A DNA stretch of 64,000 bases from Rotaria sordida (taxonomy: Eukaryota > Rotifera > Eurotatoria > Philodinida > Philodinidae), in contig CAJNOL010000007.1 in NCBI GenBank assembly GCA_905250125.1, positions 307,741 through 371,740 of the forward strand, read 5' to 3'. Numbering within the stretch: the stretch's first letter is position 1; the number at the start of each line of letters is the position of its first letter. Shown in pieces: positions 22,272-34,844 of the stretch. The notes under the pieces are model-generated. The model was not told the origin of the DNA and did not search any database. It saw only the letters and a program-made list of their open reading frames with translations. Made by a program: the position numbers and the translations under genes.

Positions 22272-24896
22272 TTATTCAACATTTTGTTCTTCTCGAATTT
22301 TATTTTTAATTTGTCGATATCGTTCACGATTAGCTATAGGATAATTATTATCATTATTGTTATCATTCGATTGTAATAGTGAAGAAGCACCCATAGGACG
22401 ATTATTATTTTCTACATTATTTTGTTGGATAGAATTTAAAGGAGAAACAATATTCTGTTGTAAATTGTCTACATCAACTTGTTCTTCATCATCATTTTCA
22501 TTTTCAATATTATCCAAAGATTTTATATTGTTATTATCAGATATTGAATTATTTAAGGATCGTTGTAACTAGAAAATAAGACGAAAAACAAAAATCTAAA
22601 TAAAAAATATATTTAATATTATCTTACACGCTGCTGATATTGTGGATTATCTGCTGCTACTTGATCTAAAATAATATAATTCATATTTCACTCCACTACC
22701 ATCAAAAATCGATCTTCGATCAGATGCATTCGAATTGCATAAAATTTTCAGGATATATTTAGGGTACGATGAAAAGATTATGCTAAAATTTTTAGCCCTA
22801 TACCATAACATTTTTAGGAAGTATTTGTCAAACAAAGGTTAAAAAATAGTTCACTTGACAGCATGAAATTCTCCGTAGGTCCCAGAGACGGACCCAGTAC
22901 CGGTACGGGTTTCAGACCGGTCAGTAATCGATAGATCGGTCGTCGTCGATAGACCGACTGGTTCGGTCAGGTCTACTTAGACTGGTACCAGTATCGATCG
23001 TGAAAAATCCAGACCGATTTCATCTCTAATGAGTCTTCATTTCTATAGGTTCAATTTTTTTCTTATTTTAAGGAGCATATTTGACTGCAATGCTGGACAG
23101 AGTAGTTGTTTTTTTTTTGAGATTCTGACTTCTTATGCAGAGAAAAAGGATGATAAGTTCAATACTTTGAAAAACTCTCAAGAAAATGGCCATCTATTTA
23201 TAGAAGAGCATTTTTCTATAGTTAATAAAAAACTTTAATTAACGGAATTGAATTCCGTCAAGAACTGCAGTTTCACATGCTCTTTCAAACAAACAAGCAA
23301 AGTGGTTAGCTATAATGACATTCCTTCAAGGATTCTAGCATGCGCGATAAAAAAAAACATAAATAGAGAAAAAATGAAAAAGATCTTCCTTGGTTTTTCT
23401 TTTCTTCAAGCAAAAGGTCACAGACATCATCAAAACCTTGTTAGAAAAGAACGACATGCGAAATAAAAGAACAATTTTCTTTGTGAAGGATTCGACCTCA
23501 AGCTATCCTTCCATGCATTTATCTTAATTTCAATTAATGTGACGGAAATGGACTTTTTTTGTGGTTTAGTACTTAATAGATTATTGATTATTTTAATTAG
23601 TATTTTACACTAGGTTCATTATTCTATTTACTTATAAAAGTTGTTGAAATGGGTTTTCTACTAAGATATACAATGAATAAAATCAATTTATTTTTCATAT
23701 TTTTATTCTTAAATTACTTTCTTCATTAGCTATGTTTGAAGGTTGAGGTGCAACTCGAACTGATTCAACATGATCTGGTTGTTGTTGTTGTTCTTGTTCT
23801 TGTGCATGATTAGCTAATGGTGGTGGTGGAACATTTTGATTAGCTTGTTGATGAAGTTTATCATTATTAACATCTTGTTGTTGTTCATTTGATATTGTAG
23901 TAGTTGATGTCTTTTTATCAACACCAAGTACATCTAAAGCTTTATCTCGCAGATCTAATGCTGCTGGAGCTATTTGTGCTTTAACTTCGTGTGTTAGATT
24001 ATTTAATTTATTTAAAGGATCTTGCAATAATGCTGCAAGACTTCTTGTTGTTACATTATTTGGTAGCAATGGCCGAAAACGTTGTTGTGGAATTATAAAA
24101 GCATTTTGTTGTTCATTTTGTGCAGGTAATTGATTATTTTGTGAACTAATAGAATATTATTTAAATATGAAGAAAATTTTGAATCGATACTTACGATTGA
24201 CTATTTTTTAATGTTTCCTGTTCTCGTTTTAAACGATTTAATTCATCATTATGAGATTCTAAAATATTAGAATGAGATTAAATTTGTAGAATAAGAAAAC
24301 AAAAAAAAAACAATTTCTACAAACTTTTTTCATCATTTATTTGTTGTTCTAATTTTTCAATAAATGAATCTTTTGAACCAAGTGTTTCTCTCATTGATTT
24401 ATATTCTTTCTAGTTAATAAAAAGAACCAAAGGAATGAAATAGAAAATTAATTCTTTTTTTTTGTTTAAATCAAATTTACTAATTGTTCATCAAGAACAT
24501 TTTTATCTGTTTTAAGACTTTGAAGTTCAGCTAATTTTTCATTTAATTTTGTATTAAGATCATTAATTTCGGAATCTTTTTTTTCCATTTGTCGTTGAAT
24601 AGCTAATTTTTCTTCATCAAGTTCACGTTTACGTGAAATAATACTTTCAAGTTTTTTTTCTGCATCACTATTTTTTATTGTTAACTAATAAATGAAAAGA
24701 TAATTATATGAATAGATTTGAAAAAAAAAATATTTTTTTTCGTCTTATTTTTTACCGATCGAATACGTTCTTCAAATTGTTCTAAAGATTGTCGAAGTTC
24801 AGTATTTTTTGATGAACATGACATGTAAAAAAGACCAAGAAGAAACATAATAATAACAAGACCAACAACAATAAAACTCGGTGTTCGACCCGACAT
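22272..24896 (-). CDS. GOLM1/GOLM2-like Golgi type II membrane protein
   Basis: Seven exons on the minus strand join in phase: 24756-24896, 24481-24684, 24325-24409, 24195-24258, 23718-24145, 22628-22665, 22272-22568. They give about 418 residues. Residues 8-25 (FIVVGLVIIMFLLGLFYM) form an uncleaved signal anchor after a short cytosolic tail. Exons 1-4 encode a long coiled coil (LRQSLEQFEERIRS, KLESIISRKRELDEEKLAIQ, LNEKLAELQSLKTDKN). The rest is Asn/Gln/Glu-rich, acidic and low-complexity. The plan of a short tail, a transmembrane anchor, a luminal coiled coil and an acidic disordered C-terminus fits the GOLM1/CASC4 family of cis-Golgi proteins. The C-terminus NRERYRQIKNKIREEQ weakly recalls the family's basic tail. 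Intron 5 is 1052 nt and holds a repeat. The structure is solid; the family name is probable. Confidence 0.68.
22666..23717. other. Long intron of the GOLM-like gene with inserted DNA
   Basis: This 1052-nt intron is about fifteen times the usual length. It contains the GACCGGT-type element at 22876-23035. Directly after it, on the plus strand, two frames at 23029-23238 and 23248-23466 lie in the same reading frame, separated by a single TAA. They suggest a decayed coding segment of about 145 codons, with no recognised family. Confidence 0.45.
22876..23035. repeat. GACCGGT-motif element (copy 1)
   Basis: This is a CpG-rich island of about 160 bp in AT-rich DNA. It holds repeated ACCGGT, GACCG and CGATAGA words (for example CAGACCGGTCAG and CGATAGACCGACTGG). 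Its ends are approximate inverted repeats, AGAGACGGACC at the left and TTTCATCTCT at the right. The same vocabulary and end motif (ATAGATGGAACCGAT / ACCGGTTTCATCTAT) occur in the clathrin intron at 53600-54100. Confidence 0.6.
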
Positions 24897-25451
24897 ATTG
24901 ATTAGTAAATAATCAATATTCGTTTGAAAAGTAGTTAATCTAAAAGACGAAAAACAAAATATTTATCATTGATGTATCTATCAAAAAATAATTGATGTAC
25001 AATAAAGTTTAAAGTATTATAAAGCATTCTTTTGATATGTTGGATTCATGTTGTAATCGAAGTAAATTTTTTAAAATAATAAAAAACGGATGGTTGTAGA
25101 CAAATACAAAATGAAAGAAAAGACAAGATTCTAATGAAAAAGAATCTATCATATCGATATTTGTTTTTTTTTCGTTCTGTCTCATCTGTTCCACATGAAG
25201 AAAAAAAAATGCTTGTAAGAGTATACTTGAAGAGTACTGTTATTGCTTTCAATTTCTTCAATGTATGTTTATTTGTCGTCATTTCTCGCTTCTGTTGATC
25301 ATTATATAAATGTGCATAAAAACGACTATCATAAGAGTAACTGCAATTAACTAAGTTAATAGAAAAACAAAGTTTAGTTTTTAATAAAAAAAAAGAGCTC
25401 CATAGATCAAATAAAACAAATGCTGGTTTATAGATAGTGTCTTTTTTAAAG
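24897..25451. other. Intergenic region GOLM-like to SENP8
   Basis: Both neighbours are on the minus strand, so this holds the 3' end of SENP8 and the promoter of the GOLM-like gene. The sequence is AT-rich. The minus-strand frames of 61 and 78 codons overlap each other and are rich in Lys, Phe and Ile, with no family resemblance. Confidence 0.55.
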
Positions 25452-26236
25452 TCATTTTTTTCTATTAATACTCATTGATTCAAGTAATGTTTTTAATTGT
25501 TTGCGTCGTTGATTAATATATTCCGATGAAATACATTGATTAATTTCATTCATAAATTTTTCAAAAAGATCTTTATCATATTTATCTTTATTGGAATTTT
25601 TTAATGAATAATATTCATAAATAAATCGACAAAATTCTTCAACAATAACAATTACATATAATCCACAATCAAAACCATTTTTTTGTTGTGGACAACGACA
25701 ATTTATTAAAGTTATATGATCATCATGAAAAAATGCTTGAAATTTTTGTTGAACTTCTTTTGCTGTATGATCATTTAATAATGACATTGAATCAAAATGA
25801 TATAAAATTTTTTCTGAAGAAAATTTTTATTAATTCTAACAAAAAAAATTTTATAAATTTTTTTTCTTATTATCATACCTTGAATAGAAAGTATTAATAA
25901 TGACCAATGTGAACCACCAAAAACTGTTACACGTGTATTATCATTAATTGGTAAAATAAGAAATTTTTTTTCAAGAAAATCTATCGATTGTAGAAGTTGT
26001 TCAGCAAATAAATTATCACTCATTTTTAATAATTGTACAACAGGTGGTGTAACAAATACAAATAAATTTTTCATATCATTAGTAAATTTTGATTCATATT
26101 GTAAATATTCAAAAGCAAATGTTATTATGTTATCGTCAAGCCAATTTGAATCATCGAGAGTTTTTAAATTTGATAAACGTACAATTGAATCTTGATAACT
26201 AACAAGTATCGGATCAGATTCCAAAGAAGAAGACAT
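25452..26236 (-). CDS. SENP8: Sentrin-specific protease 8 (NEDD8 protease DEN1)
   Basis: This is a C48 cysteine protease that processes the NEDD8 precursor and removes NEDD8 from proteins. Two exons on the minus strand, 25879-26236 and 25452-25813, join in phase to give 239 residues (human about 212). The N-terminus SDPILVSYQDSIVRL and SNWLDDNIITFAFEY are typical of the family. The catalytic triad is visible: His110 in GGSHWSL, Asp127 in HFDS and Cys169 in GFDCGLYV, with the oxyanion-hole glutamine just before (PQQKN). The C-terminal tail after INQRRKQ is a little longer than usual. The start at 26236 faces the divergent orphan gene about 270 nt away, so the two probably share a promoter region. 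Confidence 0.93.
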
Positions 26237-26509
26237 TGTCAGTACAATAAAATAAAAAAAAGAAAAAAGAGCATCTAAATAACAAGAGAAATATACTTAT
26301 TGGCAAATACTATATCATCGATAGATGTCGTTATAAACCGATAGAAAACTTTTTCGAATTTAATAAATACGAAAGAAAATACTATATAGTCAGCTTCATG
26401 AAAACATAACTGTCGAGAAATAATAGATAATAGATAGACCGTTAAATCTATCGTCTAGTAAATTCGAAAGAATAGAAATTCATCTAACACATTTTATAAC
26501 ATTTCGATA

Positions 26510-27302
26510 AGTAAGAAAATTTTATTTTCGTGAATATGTTTTAAAAAAAGATTTCTTCCTATCGATTTTAGTGTCGATTTACTATAGTCAAACGAATCTT
26601 ATTATTCCCGAACTTGATAATGATCCGGCTATTTTAAAAGTAGATTCAAAAAAAGAAAAACAAATTATTTTTTTTTTAATCGTTTTTTTCTTTTCATACT
26701 AATAGGTTATTCATGATGGTGAAAAACTAGAACGAGAAACATATCGTAAAGAATTAATGCAAATATTAAAAATTCAACCATCCATTACATCTGATTTGAA
26801 TCAATCAATATCTCAAACAATGAATAATTCCATCAGTCATGAAAGTATTCAAACAACACCGGGTAGTACAACAGATATTGATCGAACAAATCAAATATGG
26901 ATTAAACGAACAGTACCCGTAACACCAAATTCAAATTTATATCGTCGACAACATTATCGTTCAGTACTTCATCAACGTTCATTAAATAGTAGTGGAGAAA
27001 GTTTGACGAATCGTAGTTTAATCGATAGTCCTAAAAGTAGTAATAACAGTTTTATAAAACAAACACGGTCTGATATGAATTTATCTTCATCACCAATATC
27101 AAATAATAAAATAAATTCAATACAAACAAATAGTAATATATCATTGACACCATCAGGAGTTATTGTAACCGATTATCGACAATCAATGATGATGAAACGT
27201 ATTGTTAATCCGTAAGTTTGTATTTATTAATAGATGTTTTTTTTTTCTAGTCTATTCTTTTGTTATTATTATAGGCAATGGAATATTATTCCTTTTGCAT
27301 AG
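26510..27302 (+). CDS. Uncharacterised 200-residue protein, start codon assembled by splicing
   Basis: Exons 26572-26639, 26706-27211 and 27275-27302 join in phase. No ATG opens the frame of the second exon, but a leader exon ending GATAA at 26510 is followed by a consensus donor GTAAG and a 61-nt intron. Joining A(26510) to TG(26572) makes an ATG, giving MSIYYSQTNLIIPELDNDPA. The protein then has a charged, probably helical part (DGEKLERETYRKELMQILK) and a long Ser/Asn/Thr-rich disordered region with basic motifs, ending in NPQWNIIPFA. I do not recognise the family. The short conserved-looking ends and disordered middle suggest an adaptor or cytoskeletal protein, but that is a guess. If the leader exon is wrong, the first internal ATG is at 26757. 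Confidence 0.65.
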
Positions 27303-27520
27303 AAACAATATTTTTTTGGTCGTTTTGTTTTTTTGATTATAAACATTATTTGTTCATGTTCTACTATATATGTATTTGTGTACGTATATCAGATGCTTAT
27401 TATATACATCCGATAAGATAAAAACAAAAAAGATGAATAAAAACAAGGATTTTTTTTATTGGAAAAAAAAGAATAAGAATAAGAAAGCTTATGATTGTCT
27501 AAAGAAAAAGATATATTTGA

Positions 27521-29495
27521 TTAAGTATTTGTTGATGGTGGAATTTCATGATCTTCATCATCATCACCCAAATCCATAACATTGCTGTATGGACTATCTA
27601 TAAAAAAAAAAAAAAAAAAAAAAAAAAGAAAAATGAGGAATAATTAGTTATATTGTTTATGACGTGATCAGACAATATATTTTAGTTGTATTAGATAAAA
27701 ATTGAATACTAATTGAAAGATCGATTATGACATTAGTAAAGAAACAGTGGCTTTACAAAATCATAAATTACAGAATTTTCTCAACGAAAAAAGGTAATTA
27801 CTACTATTCGTAGACTGCACAAGATATTTGGATTATACTTTTTTTTGTTGTTTTATTGAAAAACACCACATAAAAGATGATATTGTCTTAAGAAATTTCG
27901 TGTATTCGATTCTTACTTTGAAAAAACATAAGTTTTATGTTCATCAGAACAGTACTTCTTGTACAAACTTAATCGGATATTTATCAGTCTTACCAATAAT
28001 ATTTAAGAAAATAAATATCTCTAGCAATAAATGAATCATGGAGATTTCCGTAGTTTCTATTCAGATAAATATTTCAAGTTCAAATCCAATCAAAATTTTC
28101 TACTTTCGAAATTGAAGTACAACTCGATGTTAAGAATATGCACAATAACTTACTAAAATCAGCAGGTAAATGTACTGTAAATCGAGCTGGATGTTTACTA
28201 ATCGATGGTATAACACTAGATGATTCATTATTAGCATTATTCGCTTCATTAAGTACGATAAAAGTTTCACCTTGATCTTCATTCTTTAACTTTACACCAA
28301 CATCATGGGCTTGTTCAATACAGTCAATCTATTAGAACAAAAGAAAAAGAAAAAGAAGAATCAACAATGTATTTCAATAACAATAAATTCAAACAAACTT
28401 CTTCTTTAGTTCCAATAAATGGTGTACGTATATATTGTAATGAAATGTCTTCAAATAATTGTATAAGTCGATCTCGTACCCTTTCATAATGAATATAAGC
28501 ATTTTCATCAAATGTAGGTGTTTCTTCAGAAACACTCGTATCGCGTGGTAGACCGGTTGTTAAGCATCTTATTAAATCATTTTAATTTAATTTGAAGTTA
28601 AAACAAAATTCCAAACTTACTTAATACAATTAAGAGAAAATTGTGTAAGAGAAGAAAGTTCTAATATTCGTGGATGATTAGGATCACCTATAGAAAAAGC
28701 AATAATTGATTTACCAATACAAAATTTTTCAAGACGTAATTTTGTAGGAAAATTTGGAATTGGTACTGTATTTATTGACGACGTAAATTCAATATCAATT
28801 GGTAATTCATAACGTATAATTATTTCTGGTAATGTAAATAAACTATCCGCTGTATTCTTATGATATGAACTATCAAATTCATCATCAAGAATTTTTGTAG
28901 CAAAATGAAATACATTTGTTGTATCAGTTGGATCAAGAAGAAATTCTTGATCATTTTTATCCATTAAAACAAACATTTCTTTTCCATTTGTTATTGTTGC
29001 TGATTTTTCAATACGGTTTAATGTAAGGTGTGTATTTTGTTTTAATAAAACAGGTATTGTTTGATTTGTTGGTAATAATAATAGAACCGATGTATCTCGA
29101 AGTAAACGTATATGTTCACGTGGCATTTTAAAACGTAATAATTCTAAAGCATTAGTAAATTCCCACCAACGAGGTTTATATATTGGATTTGCTGATAATA
29201 CACGACATTGACCTTGAAACCAATCTGGAACAATAAATGTTCGATCATCTGGAAATAAAGATTTTGATATAATCAAATGTCGATCATGTATTGATTGTAA
29301 ATAAAGTATATCATTTTTAACTAAATTTGTTTCCCATGATTGACTAACACGGATTATTTGAGGTAATTGAAAATATTCAATAAAATCACTAAAAAGACAT
29401 TCGCCTGTTTCCCAATCAAATTGTTTTATTTCGTTTGTTATATCATCGAGAATATCTTTTTGAGCAAGAGGTAATTGTACTGGAAATGCCGCCAT
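27521..29495 (-). CDS. CABIT-domain-like protein (THEMIS/GAREM-related, tentative)
   Basis: Four exons on the minus strand join in phase: 28621-29495, 28399-28567, 28154-28328 and 27521-27597. They give about 431 residues with no signal peptide or membrane segment. The N-terminal two thirds are beta-rich and show two copies of a short motif: FIEYFQLPQIIRVSQSW near residue 39, and TLPEIIIRYELPIDIEF near 225. This pattern, a leading (L)xEhhxxhxLPxxhxh motif followed by beta strands, is what I associate with CABIT modules of THEMIS and GAREM adaptors. The C-terminus is acidic (LGDDDEDHE). The gene structure is well supported; the domain name rests on motif impression only. An alternative is an unrelated invertebrate-specific beta-barrel protein. 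Confidence 0.66.
27601..27627. repeat. Poly-A/T tract at the acceptor of the last CABIT-like intron
   Basis: An almost uninterrupted run of about 26 A on the plus strand forms the polypyrimidine tract directly before the acceptor of the last minus-strand exon. It is a likely site of length variation. Confidence 0.7.
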
Positions 29496-31735
29496 TATTA
29501 TGAATAGAGAAAATGGTTCGTTTTTTATCTATAAAAACAAAAAAAAGAAAAAGGTAAAATAAACATGGATTTTAGACTTCGCGGTTGACTGCTTACATAT
29601 AGTTAGGTGTATATATAGATTAATGAGAAAGAGAGAAAAAAAACGAAAAAAGTACATTAGGAGATTATTTAAGAAAGGCGTCTGCAGAAGAAGGACTTCA
29701 GATGGTTTTCAAATTCTGTACTTGGAGCTTATAGATTGTTTCAAGTGTCAGACATGAGTTATCAGTTTGAACAAATTGCTTGTAGCGATCATTCAAATGT
29801 CCATATAAAAGTCATGATAAATATGAAAGTAAGAAATCTGCAATTCGATTTGTGTTCGATTACAAAATTTATTAAAAAATGTAATCTTGTGTTTTTCTTA
29901 AGGAAAATACCAACAATTTCAGATGATTAAGTTTCTTATCGGAAATTATTTCAAGTCGAATTATGAAATAATTATATACGATTTTAGTCTTACAAAAAAA
30001 AAGACTGCTTTATCTCGGATCGAATCATAAAAGTAGTGATTCATGATGATTATCGAGTTTTACTACTCATAAATGATTATTTTAAATAAAATTCATCGAG
30101 ATAGTATACAACATACTAGCTTTTGTTTGTATCTATTCTAAACTTACAGCTTACTTGCTGATAGGAATGTTACCAAAACAAAATCATTTAGATTAAAATT
30201 CTCGATTGTTTTGGTACGTAGAAAGAACTAAAAGTGTTTGCAAAAAGTCCTTTCATTCTACTTTTCAGCAGACACAGAACATAGAATAATAGAATCATTG
30301 ACTCTCGTTGGAACTTTTTAGTAGAAAATATCTTCATATCACTTTCTGCCAGAGACAAACATAACAGACTTAAAACTTGCTTTCTATATATTCCATGAGA
30401 TCATAAAAGATCTTGCAAAAGATTTTAGAAATTTTCACACAAAGCCTAAAGTCTTTTGAAGGAAAAGTTTCCTTTATCATTTCCTTTCGAATCTAGGAGC
30501 CTGATTCTAGAGCCTATCGTGTTGATTCTGAGACCGATTCAACGGATCATACTCTAAAAATAACAGTCAATTATAACTTGATTATTATAAGATCATTGTC
30601 AAGATTGTTTGAGAGATGTGTAGAGATGTACGAGTAGTAGAATTTCGAGCGACTATTCGACACAGACTACAAAATTTTATTGAAATTAGGAGTGCGGCTC
30701 TGAAAAAGTTTAAATAAACCAGATGCGAAAACAAAAAATATAATATCCGATGAACTCTACTTGATTCAAATAATTAGATATTCTTTCCGAATAATCTTTT
30801 ATATGTATGATTATTCGCTATTATGTATATTCAGTCATCCGAGGATTAGATCATCACATCAATAAGTATACCTGTTAAACGATCAGCCTTCCATGCGTGA
30901 ATATCGAAATAAGAACAAATGTTCATCGTTTTTTTTCTTTCTTTCTACATGTAAATATATATATATATATATATACATATGTATGTATGTGTGTGTGGTC
31001 AGACAGGTGACCGTTTCATTCTTTTTTATTTTTCATTTTACCAAAAAAAAAAGGTTTTCTGTCTCTTAAAGACAACATACCACACACACGCACTTACAAA
31101 CATAAAACATCATCAGACAACAGCAAAAAGAAAAAAAAGAGCGAGAGAAAATGAAGAAACACACCAATCACAATGAACGTTTGTCAGGTGTTTCTCAAGA
31201 AGACGAAAAAAAAGTAAATAACTCAATAGCAGCAACAGCAGTGAAGAAACTCTGTACACAAATATATGGAAGAACTGTGATAGTGTTATTTTGTTGTTTT
31301 GTTTTTTAATACATACATACACACACATAATACATACAAATAACAACAGACAACGGCGAAAAATAATCACAAAAAGCAAAAAAAAAAAAAGAAAACGTAC
31401 ATACACACATACACAAAAACATATGATGGGAAGATGAAGAAGAAAAAAAAGAACATCTATAGATATTTATATAAATAATGAACATCAATAACAACAACAA
31501 CAATGAAGGATAGAGAACGACTAGAAAAAGAAACGAAAATTTTTCATTTGACTAAAAAAACAAAAAAAAAACACCGAAAAATTCAATTTTTTTTTCTCAT
31601 TTTTTTCAGTGTATTTTCATTGTGGTATGAGAAACATTGAAAAGGTTCTATCTGGCTACATATAAACTCGATATTTGTTTTTTTTTGCGGAATATGGCAC
31701 AATGGAGTGTTTATAATGTGTCGAACCAATAATTT
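29496..31735. other. Intergenic region CABIT-like to ZEB
   Basis: No gene is supported. 29496-29600 is the probable promoter of the CABIT-like gene. 30520-30640 resembles a segment near 59090-59215. 30955-31000 is an (AT)n then (GT)n microsatellite. From about 31070 the sequence has alternating CA, ACATA and poly-A tracts and is probably the 3' untranslated region of the ZEB-like gene. A short inverted repeat (TTACCAAAACAA/TTGTTTTGGTA) lies at about 30171-30215. Confidence 0.5.
30520..30640 (+). repeat. Dispersed repeat (copy 1 of pair)
   Basis: The segment resembles 59095-59215 in the same orientation. Shared features are CAATTATAACTTGATT followed by AAGAT, then a conserved order of GATGTGTA and GTAGT motifs, and a CGAxTATTCGxxACAG-like stretch. 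It is diverged, and no coding or terminal structure is seen. Confidence 0.45.
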
Positions 31736-34700
31736 TTACTCATTTATTGTAGCATTATTTATCTCATTTTGTTGGTTTGAATCTTCTATATGATTTGTTT
31801 CTATTTCTTCTTCTTCATTTTGAGATTGTTGTTGTTGTTGTTGTTGTTTATCTTCAAGATCTTCATCTTCAATAAGTTCATCATCTTCCATAATCATATT
31901 TGGATTATCATTTAATCGATTTGTATCAACAGCTGCGGCAGCCGCAGCAGCGGCTGCTGCAGCTTCAGTTTGATATGGACGACAATATTTATATCGATGA
32001 TTCATATGTTGACTAAACGAACCTTTAAAATACAAAATAAAACAAATCAATAAGTAAATAAAAAATAAAATCAATCTTTAAATTCTACTTACCAGAATGA
32101 CTAAAACGTTTAAAACATTTTGTACATTGAAATGGTTTTTCACCTGTATGTAAACGACGATGTTCAGCTAAATGATGTTTATGTTTAAATGCTTTTGTAC
32201 AAACATCACATACAAATGGTCGAACACCTAAAATATACATAAAAGCAAAAAGAATATTTCTTATTAATTTTATTTTTTCCTCATTTACCTGAATGTTCAT
32301 ATTTATGTCGTGCTAATGAACTTTGTTTACTAAAACGTTTATCGCACATGTCACATGCATACATTTCACCTTGTATATGATTTTTCCATGATTTTCTTTT
32401 ACGTGTTAAGTCATTATCCATTAATTGACCACATAAAGATGATGATTCATCATTTGATAAAAGACTTGTTTCAGATGAACAATTATCAGCTGTACTATCA
32501 GGACTAAATGATTCATTCTAGAAGAAAGAAAAAAAAATCATATGATTTATATTTAATAAAAATAAATAAAATGTTTTTAAAACAGTACTTTGATCCATTC
32601 ATTTTTATTTTCGTACCAATTTGTATCATTATTAAATGCAACTGTTGCAGTCATATGTAAATGAGCAGCTAGTTGTTGTTGTTGGTCACCGGATTTCATA
32701 TGAGATTTTTTTACTGTTAAATCTAATGGTTCAGTTTGTTCTTTCGATATATTTGAATTTAATGATGAAAATGGAAGTGGTGGAGGTGGTGGTGGTGGAG
32801 GTATTGATGAATTATTTGTTGCAGCAGCAGCCATTAATGATGCACGTAAATGATAATAAGCAAGAGGTAAAAATGGTGTTGTTGCATTGGTATTATTATT
32901 ATTATTATTATTTTGATTCCCACCGGTTGATGTTGATGGAATGATTGTATTAACAGATGATTTAATATTATTAGCTGTAGCATAACTTGTACGTAAAACA
33001 TGAAACCAATGTTGAACATGTTGTTCACTAAGACCAACACGTTTTGATATTTCATGTAATTCATTTGCATTTGGATATGGATTTAAAGCATAATGTGCAC
33101 GTAACATATTTAATTGTTGTTTATCAAGTAAATCATTTGTTGATGTTGATGTTGTTGTTAATAATGAATTATCTTGATCATTTGATAATAAACTACGACG
33201 TTTACGTTTACGTATAGGTGATGTTATTGTTGGAATTTCACCAGCTTCAATTTCATGATTTAAATTATTATTTCTATCCGATGATGATGACGATGGTGGA
33301 GTTGTTAATGATATTGATGGCCACGTTGATGGTGATGGACTACGTGAATGTGATTTTGGTGTTGATGAATATGAATCTTTACGTTGTTGTTGTTGTTGAG
33401 CAGCTGCAGCAGCTAATGCAGCTAATGCAAATGGACCAAAATTAAGCATTGAACGTGTAGCTAATAAAGCAGCTACTGATGGATTTGTTGTTTGTGGTAC
33501 TTGCGTGGGTGATGAATGCAAATTATTATTTAGTGTTGATTGTGGATATGCATAACATTTTTTTGATGTCATATGTGATGAATATGAACCCGAATGAGAA
33601 AAACGTTTACCACAATTAGCACAAACAAATGGTTTTTCGCCTGTATGTATACGAACATGTTCCTAAATAATTCGAAGAAAATTTTATTTATTTATTTATT
33701 TATGTCAGAATTACTTTTAAATGATGTTTAAATTTAAATGCTTTTGAACAATGAGAACATTTAAATTTTCTTGTTTGTGGATCAACTTCATGACTTAACA
33801 TATGACGTTGAAGACGATAAATATTTGCAAAAATTTTATTACATAAATGGCATGCTACTTGACTTGCATTATGATTTAATTCGTGTTGATGTAAATCCTC
33901 CTAAGTTTAAGAAAGAAAAAAAATATATATATTTAAATTTTTTGTTAAATTTTAATAACATACTTTATTAGTAAAAACTGCATTACAATGAAGACAACTA
34001 ATTAAGTTTTCTGTTTGTTCAGGATGACATTGACTTGTATGTAAATGTAAATGTGTTATTTGAAGAAATTCATCAGAACAATAAGGACATTTAAATGATT
34101 GTTGTTGATTGGACGAATTATTTTCTAAAAATAAAAAAAAAATTAACCTTTTTTTTTGATGTTGTAAGTTTCAATAGTTAAACTTATCATCCATCTGTCT
34201 ATGATTTTATTCATCTGATCACTTGAATAAAAAAAAAAAAATTCCACTACAGTCGTTGTTCACAGTGGGTGGGATGAGTATACTTTCTTGATGGCACATG
34301 GTCTCATTTGATGATCGATGATCTAGTTAGGTTTTTTTTTTCTCTTTCTTTTCTTTCTTTGTCTTTATGCATGTCGGTAATATATGTCTATCAAAAGGGG
34401 ATGGTCTCTCATTCACAATGGGGGTCACTACTTTTCTTTGTATCGGCATTTTTTGTCTCATCTTTTTGTCGTCACAGATCAACAGTCAATAAGAGGAAAA
34501 TACTCATGGGATATAATAGTGATCAAACGGATGAACCTTCTGTTCACATCTAGTACTCATTATAGATAGAAATTCTTTTTTTTTTATTTCTTAATGTTCG
34601 TTACCAGGTTCATCATCTTCTTCATCAACTGCCATTGCTGTTGTTGGTAAAATATCTTCATCAAGTGAAATTTTTCTTGGATGTGAACTGCTATCACATT

Positions 34701-34844
34701 CGTCATCATCATGATAAGTTGAATGATTACCATTTTCATAAACTAAAAATTCAGACAAAAAAAAAGTTTGTTTTTTTGGAATTAAAATTATTTTTTTTAT
34801 TTACCACGATCAACTTCCATCATACCGATCATCGGCAATTGCAT
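31736..34844 (-). CDS. ZEB1/ZEB2-type (zfh-1) zinc-finger homeodomain transcription factor
   Basis: Eight exons on the minus strand join in phase: 34805-34844, 34605-34742, 33964-34124, 33715-33900, 32589-33662, 32289-32517, 32093-32227, 31736-32022. They give about 749 residues. The order is as in ZEB. An N-terminal zinc-finger cluster includes [17 protein letters not shown] and [20 protein letters not shown] homeodomain-like block ([23 protein letters not shown]) follows, then a PLDLT CtBP-recruitment motif. The C-terminal fingers are [32 protein letters not shown] and [20 protein letters not shown]. The tail is acidic with polyalanine and polyglutamine runs, as in vertebrate ZEB. It is a nuclear repressor of E-box genes in the known family. 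It is shorter than vertebrate ZEB (over 1000). The start is chosen at [12 protein letters not shown]; an upstream exon is possible. Confidence 0.92.

Noticed and set aside
22079-22327. Minus-strand frames containing polyalanine or polycysteine
   Set aside because: They are produced by the (CAG)n microsatellite and lie beyond the stop codon of the GOLM-like gene.
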